This document shows, piece by piece, positions 7,607 through 15,066 of a stretch of DNA of 15,856 nt. The stretch is from NCBI GenBank assembly GCA_020852035.1, contig JADZBR010000318.1, positions 1 through 15,856 on the forward strand, given 5' to 3'. The notes below the pieces were generated by a model. It ran no database searches. It saw only the letters and a program-made list of their open reading frames with translations, and was not told the origin of the DNA. The translations under genes were made by a program, and so were the position numbers. How positions within the stretch are numbered: the first letter of the stretch is position 1; each line of letters opens with the position of its first letter. The stretch is from Caulobacteraceae bacterium. GTDB lineage: Bacteria; Pseudomonadota; Alphaproteobacteria; Caulobacterales; Caulobacteraceae.

Positions 7607-8001
7607 AGGAGCTGACGGGCGCGGCGGTGCGCTATGGGCTGGTAGGGGTGCTCAACACCGCGGTCGGCTATGCGGTGATTCTGGCGCTGGACCTGGGGCT
7701 GCATCTCAACCCGTTCCTGGCCAATGCCGGCGGCTATGCGGTGGGCCTGTTGATCAGCTTCGCCCTCAGCCGCGGTTTCGTGTTCCGCTCGCAGGACAGC
7801 GTGCGCCGCGCCGGCCCGCGCTACCTGCTGGCGGTGGCGGCCGCCTTCGGCCTTAACCAGCTTGTGATGGGCGCCGCGCGCGCGCTGCTGCCAGACGCGC
7901 CGCTGGGCCACGCGGCCTCGCAGTTCACGGGCATGGCCAGCTACACGGTGGCGCTCTTCCTCATCTCCTATTTCTGGGTCTTCCCGCGGCGGAGCGCCTG
8001 A
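7603..8001 (+). CDS. GtrA-like membrane protein, putative lipid-linked sugar flippase subunit
   Basis: A 132-residue GtrA-family protein with four predicted membrane helices (roughly residues 8-28, 35-57, 72-94 and 106-126). It has the family start FLVG-like RYGLVGVLNTAVGY and the conserved ANAGGYAVGLLISFALSRGFVF block. GtrA proteins are thought to help flip polyprenyl-phosphate sugars made by GtrB partners, and the GtrB-like gene lies two genes upstream. The ATG overlaps the methyltransferase stop (ATGA), which suggests translational coupling. It is the last gene of the cluster; a GC-rich hairpin follows 11 bases after the stop. Confidence 0.88.
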   Translation: MKELTGAAVRYGLVGVLNTAVGYAVILALDLGLHLNPFLANAGGYAVGLLISFALSRGFVFRSQDSVRRAGPRYLLAVAAAFGLNQLVMGAARALLPDAPLGHAASQFTGMASYTVALFLISYFWVFPRRSA

Positions 8002-8004
8002 CAA

Positions 8005-8041
8005 TAAAGAAAGCGGCCGGGTCCCGTCCGGCCCGGCCGCT
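8005..8041 (-). terminator. Rho-independent terminator for the downstream TonB receptor gene
   Basis: A perfect 10-bp stem, AGCGGCCGGG (8012-8021) with CCCGGCCGCT (8032-8041) and a 10-base loop. Read on the minus strand it is followed by a T-rich tail (TTTCTTTATT), so it is oriented to end transcripts of the receptor gene. It may also slow plus-strand transcripts from the glycosylation cluster, though it has no T-run on that side. Confidence 0.7.
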
Positions 8042-8064
8042 CGCCCCGCGAAGGAAGCGCCGTC

Positions 8065-8170
8065 CTAGAGCGAAATCCGATCCTCTTGAATCGGATTTCG
8101 CTCAAGACTCTTTGAAATTAGAGCATTTTCTTCGCCGAACCGGCATCCACTTCGGCGGAAAATGCTCTAG
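8065..8170. repeat. 106-bp MITE/REP-like palindromic element
   Basis: The element begins CTAGAGC and ends GCTCTAG, giving 7-bp terminal inverted repeats with CTAG at both edges. It holds two palindromes. The first is a perfect 14-bp stem, GAGCGAAATCCGAT (8068-8081) with its complement at 8090-8103. The second pairs TAGAGCATTTTC plus CGCCGAA (8119-8139, with a TT bulge) with 8151-8169 around an 11-base loop. The core of the second, GAAGTGGATGCCGGTTC on the minus strand, resembles widespread alphaproteobacterial intergenic palindromes. It covers the stop codon of the receptor gene and separates it from its terminator. No transposase is encoded. Confidence 0.75.
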
Positions 8171-11100
8171 AAGCGCTTCTTCACCCCCACCTGGAAGACG
8201 CGGCCGAGGAAGGACGCGTTGGTGTAGTCGTAGTTGTACTGGCTGCGCGTGAACGGCGGATCCTTGTCGAAGATGTTGAAGACCGACAGGGTCAGCGTCG
8301 TGTCCCACGGCAACTCGCCGGAATAGACGATGTCGTGGGTGATCTCATCGCGGGTGCCGAGCGGCGCAAAGCCCGTGATGACGTTGATCGTGCCCTCCTT
8401 GAACCGGGTGGTCCAACGCAGGTTGTGCGGCCCGCGATGGAAGTTGGCCCAGGCCGAGGCCCGCAGCTTCGGATAGGAGTAGAACGCGCTGAGCAGCTCG
8501 GAGAGACCGGCCCGGTCGAGCGGCTGGGCGATGGTGAAGCCGTCGAGCGTGACCAGGGCGCCGCGCTTGTATTCAAAGGTGTAGGTGCCCTCGAGGCCAA
8601 GCTGCAGGTCGGTGTCCCAGACAAGCTGGTCCCAGGCGTTGGAAACCGAGAAGTCGATGCCGGACGTCTTCACGTCCGGGCCGTTGATCCAGTTGGTTCG
8701 CACGCCCAGCAGGTTGGCCGGCAAGCAGTCGTCCGCGACGGGGTCGGCGTCGACCGCGAAGGTGAACCGCGAACGGAACTCGGCCACATCGCAACGCCAT
8801 GTGGAATCGTCCGCGCTGGGGAACATGGTGGAGACCAGGCTGGCGGCCGTCTCCGTGGTCAGCTCGTCCTTGAAGTCGAACCGGAAGTAGTCGACCGAGG
8901 CGCGGAAGCCGCCCGCCTCGATAAGCAGCCCGGCGTTGTAGGTGTTGGCGGTCTCCGGCTCCAGGTTCGGATTGTTGGCGGTGTCCACGGGCCGGTAGAG
9001 CGCGCCGACGCCCGGCAGGTTGAACTGCGCCAGGCCGCGGCTGGACCCGGGCGTCAGGATGGTCTGCGGCGGGGCGCGGAAGGTGGTGCCGGCCGAGCCG
9101 CGCAGGGCCAGCCAATCGGTGACCTGCCAGCGGGCCGCGATCTTCGGGTTGGTGGTCGAGCCGAAGGCGCCGCCGTAGTACTCGTAGCGGATGGCGCCGG
9201 TGACCTCGAGGTTCTCCAGGATCGGCAGACGCACCTCGGCGAAGGCGGCGTAGACCTCGCGGTCGATGTCGTACTCCTCCGTCGCCCCATAGAAGGTCCA
9301 CGGGCCGGTCCCGCCGGCGCAGAGCGGCAGGCCGTCGCCGAACGGCGCATCGTCGATGCACGGCGTGGCGGCGATGTCGGCCTCGGCGTTACGGTTGAAC
9401 TGTGTGCGGTCCCAGCGGAACTGTCCGCCGGCCGCCCAGCCGATCGCCCCGCCGCCGAGCTGGATGGGCAGCTCGCCGTTGAACACCAGGTCGGCCACCG
9501 CCAGCTCGGAGTAGGTCTCGCCGATCAGGCTGTCGCCGCCCCGCATCCATTCATAGAGTTCCAGGTCGTCGTTGGCCGCCGAGGCGACGAAGAACGGGTT
9601 GGAGAGGCCGAGCGCGGCGTTGCCGGGATTGCCGTTGGAGAAGGGGTTGTACCAGTGGCACGGCCCGGCGCCCGGCGTGCCGGTGGCCGGATCGCAGCCC
9701 GGGCCGCCCAGGCCGCGCATGGCAAGCTGCATGCGGGTGACCGAGATGTCCGGCGTCTGGGTGTGGCCATAGTTGCGCATGTAGGTGAGGCCGAAATCCC
9801 ACCCGATGTCGTTCCACATCCGGCCTTTCAGGCCGGCGGCGATCCGCAGGCCCTCGGCCTTGCGCGACTGGATGTCGGCGCCTTCCTCGTCGGGGAACAA
9901 CGGGTTGCCGCCGAACCCTTGCGGCCGCCACTGGGTCTGCGAGGTGATCACCCCGTTGGCGGCGGCGTTGGCGCAGATGGAGGCGCCCAGCGCGGGGCAA
10001 CTGGCCGCCAGGAAGGCTGCCAGCCCGGGGTTGTTCGGCGGGATGTAGAAGCGCGACTGCTGGTTCAGCCCCACCGCCGGATAGGGCGAGGTCCCGCCGC
10101 CGGGCGACCCACCGGAGGCCATGATCGGGCTCGGGAACTGCGTGGTCGACTGCGCCGGCGAGACCCGCTCGCGCGGCACGTCGTGGCGGGCCCATAGCGC
10201 CTCGCCGTGGAACTTCAGGTCGTCGGTGAGGTCGAAGTTCACCTCGCCGTAGAGCTGGTAGTGATATTCGTCGTTCACCAGGTTGTCGTACTGGGTGAAC
10301 TGGAAGCGGCAGCCGGCCGCCGCGGAGGCCGCCGACACCCGCGTGCCGCCCATCTCCGTACAGCCGTTGTCGAGGAACGACTGCGAGAAGGTCCCGGCCG
10401 CCAGTTGCGCGGCGGTGCCGGTGGTGAAGACGCCGGGGTTGGAAGCCGTCGACCAGCCGCCGAAGAAGTTCTCCGCGAACGGCCGAAGCGCCCAATCGCG
10501 CTCGGTGGTCTGCAGCTCCGAGCGGCGGCGATAGGTGGCGGCCAGCAGGATATTGCCGCGGTCGCCGACCCAGCCGTAGGCGGCGTTGATGTCGTAGTCG
10601 CCGCCGGATTCGTCGATGTAGGCGTAGTTGCCGCTGATCTCGAGCCCGTCGAGATCCTTGCGGGTGATGAAGTTGACCACCCCGCCGACCGCGTCGGAAC
10701 CATAGGTGGCCGCCGCACCGTCGCGCAGGATCTCGATGCGGCCGATGGCGGCGTTGGGAATGAAGTTGATGTCCACCGCGCCGCCAGCAATGGCGGTGGG
10801 CGAATCGGCCATCCGACGGCCGTTCATCAGCACCAGGGTCCGCGTCGAGCCGAAGCCGCGCAGGTTGATCGTGGCGGTGCCGGCCGCGGTGCCCAGGAAG
10901 CGGTTGGATTCCCCGATCGAGCTCTGGGCCGAGGGGATGTTCTTCACCAGGTTGACGGTGGTCGGCGAGCCCTGCCGGACGAGTTCCTGGGCGCCGATGA
11001 CGTCCACCGGCAAGGCGGCGTCCTCGGGCGTGCCGGCGATGAAGGAGCCGGTGACCACCACCTCCTCGACCTCGGCGACGTCGGCCGGCGGCCGGGTCTG

Positions 11101-11181
11101 GGCGAGGGCGGGGGTGGCGAAGGCTGCGAGTGAAAATAGGGCGGCGAGCGCAGTCCCGCCGCAAAGCGCTTTGCGGTTCAT
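8167..11181 (-). CDS. TonB-dependent outer-membrane receptor (downstream copy)
   Basis: A 1004-residue outer-membrane receptor for TonB-driven uptake; ligand unknown. It has a signal peptide (MNRKALCGGTA start, probable cleavage after ALA at 25-27), a TonB-box-like EVEEVVVTG (37-45), a plug domain (about 47-175) with NLRGFGSTRTLVLMNGRR and DGAAATYGSDAVGGVVN (154-170), and a long beta-barrel ending in an aromatic residue (VKKRF). No N-terminal carboxypeptidase-like or signalling domain is present. Cysteine pairs occur in predicted outer loops. The ATG at 11181 has GGGGAGGA seven bases upstream. It is a paralogue of the receptor encoded just upstream. Its stop codon TAG lies inside the end of a repeat element. 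An 18-bp palindrome covers codons 2-8. Confidence 0.95.
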   Translation of the reverse strand: MNRKALCGGTALAALFSLAAFATPALAQTRPPADVAEVEEVVVTGSFIAGTPEDAALPVDVIGAQELVRQGSPTTVNLVKNIPSAQSSIGESNRFLGTAAGTATINLRGFGSTRTLVLMNGRRMADSPTAIAGGAVDINFIPNAAIGRIEILRDGAAATYGSDAVGGVVNFITRKDLDGLEISGNYAYIDESGGDYDINAAYGWVGDRGNILLAATYRRRSELQTTERDWALRPFAENFFGGWSTASNPGVFTTGTAAQLAAGTFSQSFLDNGCTEMGGTRVSAASAAAGCRFQFTQYDNLVNDEYHYQLYGEVNFDLTDDLKFHGEALWARHDVPRERVSPAQSTTQFPSPIMASGGSPGGGTSPYPAVGLNQQSRFYIPPNNPGLAAFLAASCPALGASICANAAANGVITSQTQWRPQGFGGNPLFPDEEGADIQSRKAEGLRIAAGLKGRMWNDIGWDFGLTYMRNYGHTQTPDISVTRMQLAMRGLGGPGCDPATGTPGAGPCHWYNPFSNGNPGNAALGLSNPFFVASAANDDLELYEWMRGGDSLIGETYSELAVADLVFNGELPIQLGGGAIGWAAGGQFRWDRTQFNRNAEADIAATPCIDDAPFGDGLPLCAGGTGPWTFYGATEEYDIDREVYAAFAEVRLPILENLEVTGAIRYEYYGGAFGSTTNPKIAARWQVTDWLALRGSAGTTFRAPPQTILTPGSSRGLAQFNLPGVGALYRPVDTANNPNLEPETANTYNAGLLIEAGGFRASVDYFRFDFKDELTTETAASLVSTMFPSADDSTWRCDVAEFRSRFTFAVDADPVADDCLPANLLGVRTNWINGPDVKTSGIDFSVSNAWDQLVWDTDLQLGLEGTYTFEYKRGALVTLDGFTIAQPLDRAGLSELLSAFYSYPKLRASAWANFHRGPHNLRWTTRFKEGTINVITGFAPLGTRDEITHDIVYSGELPWDTTLTLSVFNIFDKDPPFTRSQYNYDYTNASFLGRVFQVGVKKRF
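11159..11176. repeat. 18-bp perfect palindrome at the receptor gene start
   Basis: CCGCAAAGCGCTTTGCGG covers the last base of codon 2 to codon 8 of the downstream receptor gene. The same place in the upstream paralogue reads CCGCAAAGAGCCTTGCGG, which is no longer fully symmetric. It could be an operator or an mRNA hairpin near the start, or chance from the encoded RKALC. Confidence 0.45.
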
Positions 11182-11246
11182 GAAATATCCTCCCCGTAAC
11201 GCCGTCGCCCGTTATGCGGTGGACGATTGCGGCGTGACGCGGCGGA

Positions 11247-11274
11247 ACCTTATGGGCGCCCGCCCCCTGCACAA
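11247..11274 (-). promoter_or_regulatory. Promoter-like motif of the downstream receptor gene
   Basis: On the minus strand TTGTGC (11274-11269) and TAAGGT (11252-11247) are 16 bp apart, 66 bp before the ATG. The same pattern, with the same flanking GGC before it, occurs upstream of the paralogue. A 9-bp inverted repeat, CCGTTATGC (11209-11217) and GCATAACGG (11296-11304), flanks it. Confidence 0.45.
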
Positions 11275-11515
11275 GCCGTTTCTTTCAGTCGTGAAGCATA
11301 ACGGCGGCAAAATGGCCGTTTCGAAATATAGGTTTTCAGCATTAACCGAACAGGGTTCACAGAGCGATGTTCGTTGATTTTCAATAGATTGGTTCGATTG
11401 GGAAAAGCGGCTGCGCTCGGTAGTGTGACCTGGAATCCGGGCTGCTGATTTTTTCGTGTACAACGGCTTGGCCACACCGGCTGTCCGACTTCGGCGGCCG
11501 CGGGCCTGGCTGAAA

Positions 11516-11551
11516 CGGCAAGCGCCGGCCGGGCTCTCGCCCGACCGGCGC
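11516..11551 (-). terminator. Terminator-like hairpin after the upstream receptor gene
   Basis: GCGCCGGCCGGGC (11522-11534) pairs with GCCCGACCGGCGC (11539-11551) with one mismatch and a 4-base loop, starting 29 bases after the stop of the upstream receptor. On the minus strand it is followed by only a weak T-rich tail (CTTGCCGTTT), so efficiency is uncertain and some read-through into the next receptor gene is possible. Confidence 0.6.
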
Positions 11552-11580
11552 CAAAGGCCGTCCGCGGTGGTCGCGGCGGG

Positions 11581-14500
11581 TTAGAAGCGCTTCTTGGCGC
11601 TGACCACGAACACCCGGCCGAGCGGGTTTCCGCTGCCCGGATCGTAGTTGTACTGGGTGCCGATGGCGAACGGCGGGTCCTCGTCGAAGATGTTCTGGAC
11701 CGTCAGCGAGGCGGTCACATCCCACGGCAGCTCGACCCGGTAGGTCAGGTCATGCTGCCAGTATTCGCCGATCTTCATCGCTTCCGGTTGCCCGGTGTTG
11801 CGGGCGATGGCGATCGGCGTCGACTCGATGTGGGTCGTCGAGGAGACGTGCCGCATCTGCCAGCGCAGGTTGTGCGGCCCGCGGCTGTAGTTGATGTAGG
11901 CGTTGGCCCGCAGGCGGTTGTAGCCGGTGAAGATCGAGGCCCGGTAGGTGCCGGCCCGCTTGATCACCCCGGTGGACACCGGGAAGCCTTCCACCGAATA
12001 GGGGCTTTCGTCGTACTTGATCAGGTAGGTGCCGTCGACACCGGCCGTCAGGGCGCCGCCGAGCACGTCGCCGAAGTCGACGTTGGCCTGGAAGTCGAGG
12101 CCCGAGGTCTCCACCTTGCCGCCGTTGATGTACTGGGTGCGGTAACCAAGGATGTCCGTCTTCAGACAGCTTCCCGGCACGAAGGTGAAGCGGGCCTCGA
12201 TGGCGTCATAGGCCGCGTTGTCGCAGAGCCCCGTCGCCGCCCCGCCCGGGAAGAAGATGTTCAGGAGGTCGGCCGTGGCTTCCACCGTCAGCTGGTTCTT
12301 GAAGTCGAAGTTCCAGTAGTCGACCGTGGCGTTGAAGTTCGGGAAGTCGAACACCGCGCCCACCGAGAAGGTCTTGGCCTTCTCCGGCTTCAGGTCCGGG
12401 TTGCCGTAGGTGTCATTGGCCCGGTAGGTGCCCGAGGCGTTGGTCAGGCCGCGGTCGAAGCTGGGGTCGATGTCGGTGGCCCGCGGCGCCCGATAGGTGG
12501 AGCCAACCGAGCCGCGGACGGCGAACCAGTCCACCACCTGCCAGCGGGCGTTGGCCTTCGGGTTGAAGGTGTCGCCGACGCCCGCGTACTTCTCGTAGCG
12601 GCCCGCCAGGGTGAGCTCGAGGTTGTCGAGGATCGGGATGCGGGTTTCCACGAAGCCGGAGTAGATCTTCCGGTCGAGGTCGTAGGGCCGGAAGTTGGCG
12701 TTGAACAGGAACGGCCCGTTCGCCGTGGTCGGGCAGTAGGGCGCCCCGTCGCCGAACGGCGGCGAGTCGACGCAGGGCGTCGCGTTCGCGTCGTAGATAT
12801 CGTCCGGGTTGGCGGCGATGCGGTCGTAGCGGTACTGCGCGCCGGCCGCCCAGGCGACGTTGTCTTCCGCCCACAGCTTCCACGGCGTCTCGCCGCTGAA
12901 GATCAGGTCGGCCACGAAGAGTCGCGACTCCACGTGGTTGCGCTGCTCCTCCTCCATCCAGTCGAACACCGCGCCGCGGTTGGCGGCCGCGTCGTTGAAC
13001 CCGGGGATGGTGCTGTTGGCGATGTAGAACGGGTTGGCCCCGACGTTGGCGGTGCTCTCGGCGATGGCGTTGGCGAAGGGGTTGAACCAGTAGCAGCCCA
13101 GCGCGGCGTTGCCGGCGCCGGTGGTGAAGTTGTTGGTCTCGCCGGCCTCGCACTGGTTGGAATCGCCCGCCCGGCTGCCGTAGCCGCGCAGGCCCAGCTG
13201 CAGCCGGTTCACCGAGGTGTCGACCAGATTATAATCGTAGTCGATCTGCTGGTAGGTCAGCGAGGAATCGAACTTCAGCCAGTCGGTGATCCGGCCGTTG
13301 AAGCCGCCCACCACCCGGAAGGTCTGGGTCTGGTAGGTGTAGTGGCTGTGGCCGTCCTCGGTATAGGGGTTGCCGGCGAAGCCGACCGGACGCCAGCCGG
13401 TGGCGCTGGTCGCCAGGCCGTATTGGCCCGCGCTGGCGACGGCGTTGCGCGCGGCGGTCAGGCCGGCGGCGCAGGTGGCCGCGTCCACGCCATAGGGCAG
13501 CACGGTGCCGGTGCAGTTGGCGGCGTTGATCTGGCCGATCAGCGCCTGCAGGCCCGGGTTCGCCGCCGGAATGTAGAAGCGCGACTGTTCGGCCGTGTTG
13601 CTGGTCGGCGGGATCGGAATCGGCGATACGCCGCCGCCCGGCGAGGCGCCGGAGGCCAGCATCGGCGCCGGCGACTGGTTCGGGCCGGTGATCGCCCAGC
13701 TTTGCAGGGGCGTCTCGTTGTTGGCGTAGAGCGCCTCGGCGTGGAACGTGATGTCGTCGGTGACGTCGAAGTCGAGCTGGCCGTAGATCTTCCACTGCTG
13801 CTCGTCTTCAACCAGGTTGTCGAAGCTGGTGTACTGGAAGAGGCAGTTGGTCGAGCTGACGATCGCCGAGCCGATGATGTAGGGCGCCCCGCCGTTGGCC
13901 GCGCAGCCGATGTCGGTGAAGGTGCCGGTCGGGTTGAATGAGGTGAAACCGGTGTCCGGCGAGCCGACCGGCGGAGTTCCGGCGTACTGGTAGACCCCCG
14001 GGTTGCCGGTGCCGGCCCAGCCGCCGGTGGGGTTCTGGAGATAGCCTTCCGGCCCGGTGCGGATCGCCCAGTCGCGCTCGAACACCGGCATTTCGGAACG
14101 TTCGCGATAGTCGCCGGAAACCAGCAGGTTGACCCGGTCGCCCTGCCAGCCCCAGACCGCGCCCAGCTCCCAGTCGCCGTCCGAGCCGTCGATCGCCTGA
14201 TACTGGCCGGTGAGTTCCAGGCCGTCGAAGCTCTTGCGGGTGATGAAGTTGACCACGCCGGCGATGGCGTCCGAGCCGTAGGTGGCCGCGGCGCCGTCCT
14301 TCAGCACCTCCACCCGGGCGATGGCCGACTGCGGCAGCATGTTGACGTCGACGCTGCCGATGGCGCGGGTCGAGGTCGCCAGCCGGCGACCGTTGAACAG
14401 CACCAGGGTGCGCGGGCCGGTGGCCGCGGAGTTGAGGTTGCGCAGGTTGACGGTGGCCGCGCCGTTGCCGGCGCCGAAGCGGTTGTTCTCGCCGATCACC

Positions 14501-14751
14501 GAACCCGACGAGGGGATGGTCTTGATCAGCTGCACCATCGACGGCGAACCGCGGTTCTCCAGCTCCTGCTCGCCGATCACGTCGACCGGCAGGGCCGCGT
14601 CCTCCGGCGTGCCGGCGATGAAGGAGCCGGTGACGACGACTTCCTCGACCTCGGAGACCGCCTCATCCTGGGCGAATGCTGGATTTGCGAATGCCGTGAG
14701 AGCCAGAAGCGTGGCGACGGCCGTGCCGCCGCAAAGAGCCTTGCGGTTCAT
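11581..14751 (-). CDS. TonB-dependent outer-membrane receptor (upstream copy)
   Basis: A 1056-residue outer-membrane receptor; ligand unknown. It has a signal peptide (probable cleavage after AFA at 25-27), TonB-box-like EVEEVVVTG, a plug with NLRNLNSAATGPRTLVLFNG and DGAAATYGSDAIAGVVN, and a large barrel ending VSAKKRF. Signal peptide, TonB box and the next 20 residues (GSFIAGTPEDAALPVDVIG) are almost the same as in the downstream receptor, so the pair arose by duplication; the barrels differ more and this one is 52 residues longer. The frame opens at 14823, but I choose the ATG at 14751 because the signal peptide starts there and GGGGAGGAA lies just upstream; the extra 24 residues would put an arginine-rich stretch before the signal. 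It has its own promoter-like motif. Confidence 0.95.
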   Translation of the reverse strand: MNRKALCGGTAVATLLALTAFANPAFAQDEAVSEVEEVVVTGSFIAGTPEDAALPVDVIGEQELENRGSPSMVQLIKTIPSSGSVIGENNRFGAGNGAATVNLRNLNSAATGPRTLVLFNGRRLATSTRAIGSVDVNMLPQSAIARVEVLKDGAAATYGSDAIAGVVNFITRKSFDGLELTGQYQAIDGSDGDWELGAVWGWQGDRVNLLVSGDYRERSEMPVFERDWAIRTGPEGYLQNPTGGWAGTGNPGVYQYAGTPPVGSPDTGFTSFNPTGTFTDIGCAANGGAPYIIGSAIVSSTNCLFQYTSFDNLVEDEQQWKIYGQLDFDVTDDITFHAEALYANNETPLQSWAITGPNQSPAPMLASGASPGGGVSPIPIPPTSNTAEQSRFYIPAANPGLQALIGQINAANCTGTVLPYGVDAATCAAGLTAARNAVASAGQYGLATSATGWRPVGFAGNPYTEDGHSHYTYQTQTFRVVGGFNGRITDWLKFDSSLTYQQIDYDYNLVDTSVNRLQLGLRGYGSRAGDSNQCEAGETNNFTTGAGNAALGCYWFNPFANAIAESTANVGANPFYIANSTIPGFNDAAANRGAVFDWMEEEQRNHVESRLFVADLIFSGETPWKLWAEDNVAWAAGAQYRYDRIAANPDDIYDANATPCVDSPPFGDGAPYCPTTANGPFLFNANFRPYDLDRKIYSGFVETRIPILDNLELTLAGRYEKYAGVGDTFNPKANARWQVVDWFAVRGSVGSTYRAPRATDIDPSFDRGLTNASGTYRANDTYGNPDLKPEKAKTFSVGAVFDFPNFNATVDYWNFDFKNQLTVEATADLLNIFFPGGAATGLCDNAAYDAIEARFTFVPGSCLKTDILGYRTQYINGGKVETSGLDFQANVDFGDVLGGALTAGVDGTYLIKYDESPYSVEGFPVSTGVIKRAGTYRASIFTGYNRLRANAYINYSRGPHNLRWQMRHVSSTTHIESTPIAIARNTGQPEAMKIGEYWQHDLTYRVELPWDVTASLTVQNIFDEDPPFAIGTQYNYDPGSGNPLGRVFVVSAKKRF

Positions 14752-14810
14752 AGTTCCTCCCCAAATTGGCGCCGCCCCCTTAAATGCCTCGGGAGCTGGT
14801 CGTGCCCGCG

Positions 14811-14838
14811 ACCTTAAGGTCACGCCGCGTCAGGACAA
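14811..14838 (-). promoter_or_regulatory. Promoter-like motif of the upstream receptor gene
   Basis: On the minus strand TTGTCC (14838-14833) and TAAGGT (14816-14811) are 16 bp apart, 60 bp before the ATG at 14751. It matches the motif of the paralogue in both boxes (one base different), spacing, distance to the gene and the preceding GGC. The -10 box is part of the palindrome ACCTTAAGGT. Confidence 0.45.
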
Positions 14839-15008
14839 GCCAATTATGGGATCAAAACGGTCTTTGGCTCACATCAATGCTTCGATGCGATGCGATTATG
14901 CAACACACGTGTCGGCCCTGAAATAAATCACGGGTATTTCAATAATTTTCAAAGAACGGCGTCGGGCGAAATTCAGTATGACGCCGGTATGCCAACCCCC
15001 CCGGAATG

Positions 15009-15041
15009 CGAAAAGGGCGCCGACTCCAGGTCGACGCCCTT
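15009..15041 (-). terminator. Rho-independent terminator of the thiolase gene
   Basis: AAGGGCGCCGA (15013-15023) pairs with TCGACGCCCTT (15031-15041) with one mismatch and a 7-base loop. On the minus strand the stem is followed by TTTTCG, and it begins 25 bases after the thiolase stop codon. Confidence 0.7.
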
Positions 15042-15066
15042 CACGCGCTCACCGTGACGGCGCGGA

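Larger units (their letters stand above)
11182..11580. other. 399-bp intergenic region between the two receptor genes
   Basis: From right to left on the minus strand it holds the terminator hairpin of the upstream receptor gene, then a stretch noticeably richer in A/T than its surroundings (about 11290-11460), a promoter-like motif (11247-11274), and the untranslated leader with its GGGGAGGA site. Small open frames here show no recognisable protein or ribosome-binding support and are not called. Confidence 0.6.
14752..15066. other. 315-bp intergenic region between receptor and thiolase genes
   Basis: Holds the leader and promoter-like motif of the upstream receptor gene (right part of it at 14811-14838), an A/T-rich stretch (about 14840-14975) with the palindrome ACACGTGT near 14895-14902 and overlapping GATGCGAT repeats, and the thiolase terminator at 15013-15041. 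No gene was recognised. Confidence 0.6.

Noticed and set aside
8335..10197. 620-residue plus-strand frame opposite the downstream receptor
   Set aside because: Antisense shadow of the receptor gene, with Gly/Arg/Val-rich sequence and no domain.
11212..11475. Small minus-strand open frames (75-87 residues) between the receptor genes
   Set aside because: No recognisable family or ribosome-binding site, A/T-rich composition unlike the coding regions, and overlap with the promoter-like motif of the next gene.
11752..13941. 729-residue plus-strand frame opposite the upstream receptor
   Set aside because: Antisense shadow of the receptor gene; compositionally biased with no family motif.
14752..14823. 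24-residue N-terminal extension of the upstream receptor
   Set aside because: The signal peptide and the GGGGAGGAA ribosome-binding site place the start at 14751, as in the paralogue.
14847..14926. Possible 26-residue plus-strand ORF in the receptor upstream region
   Set aside because: No ribosome-binding site or known peptide, and it lies just upstream of the promoter motif of the receptor on the other strand.
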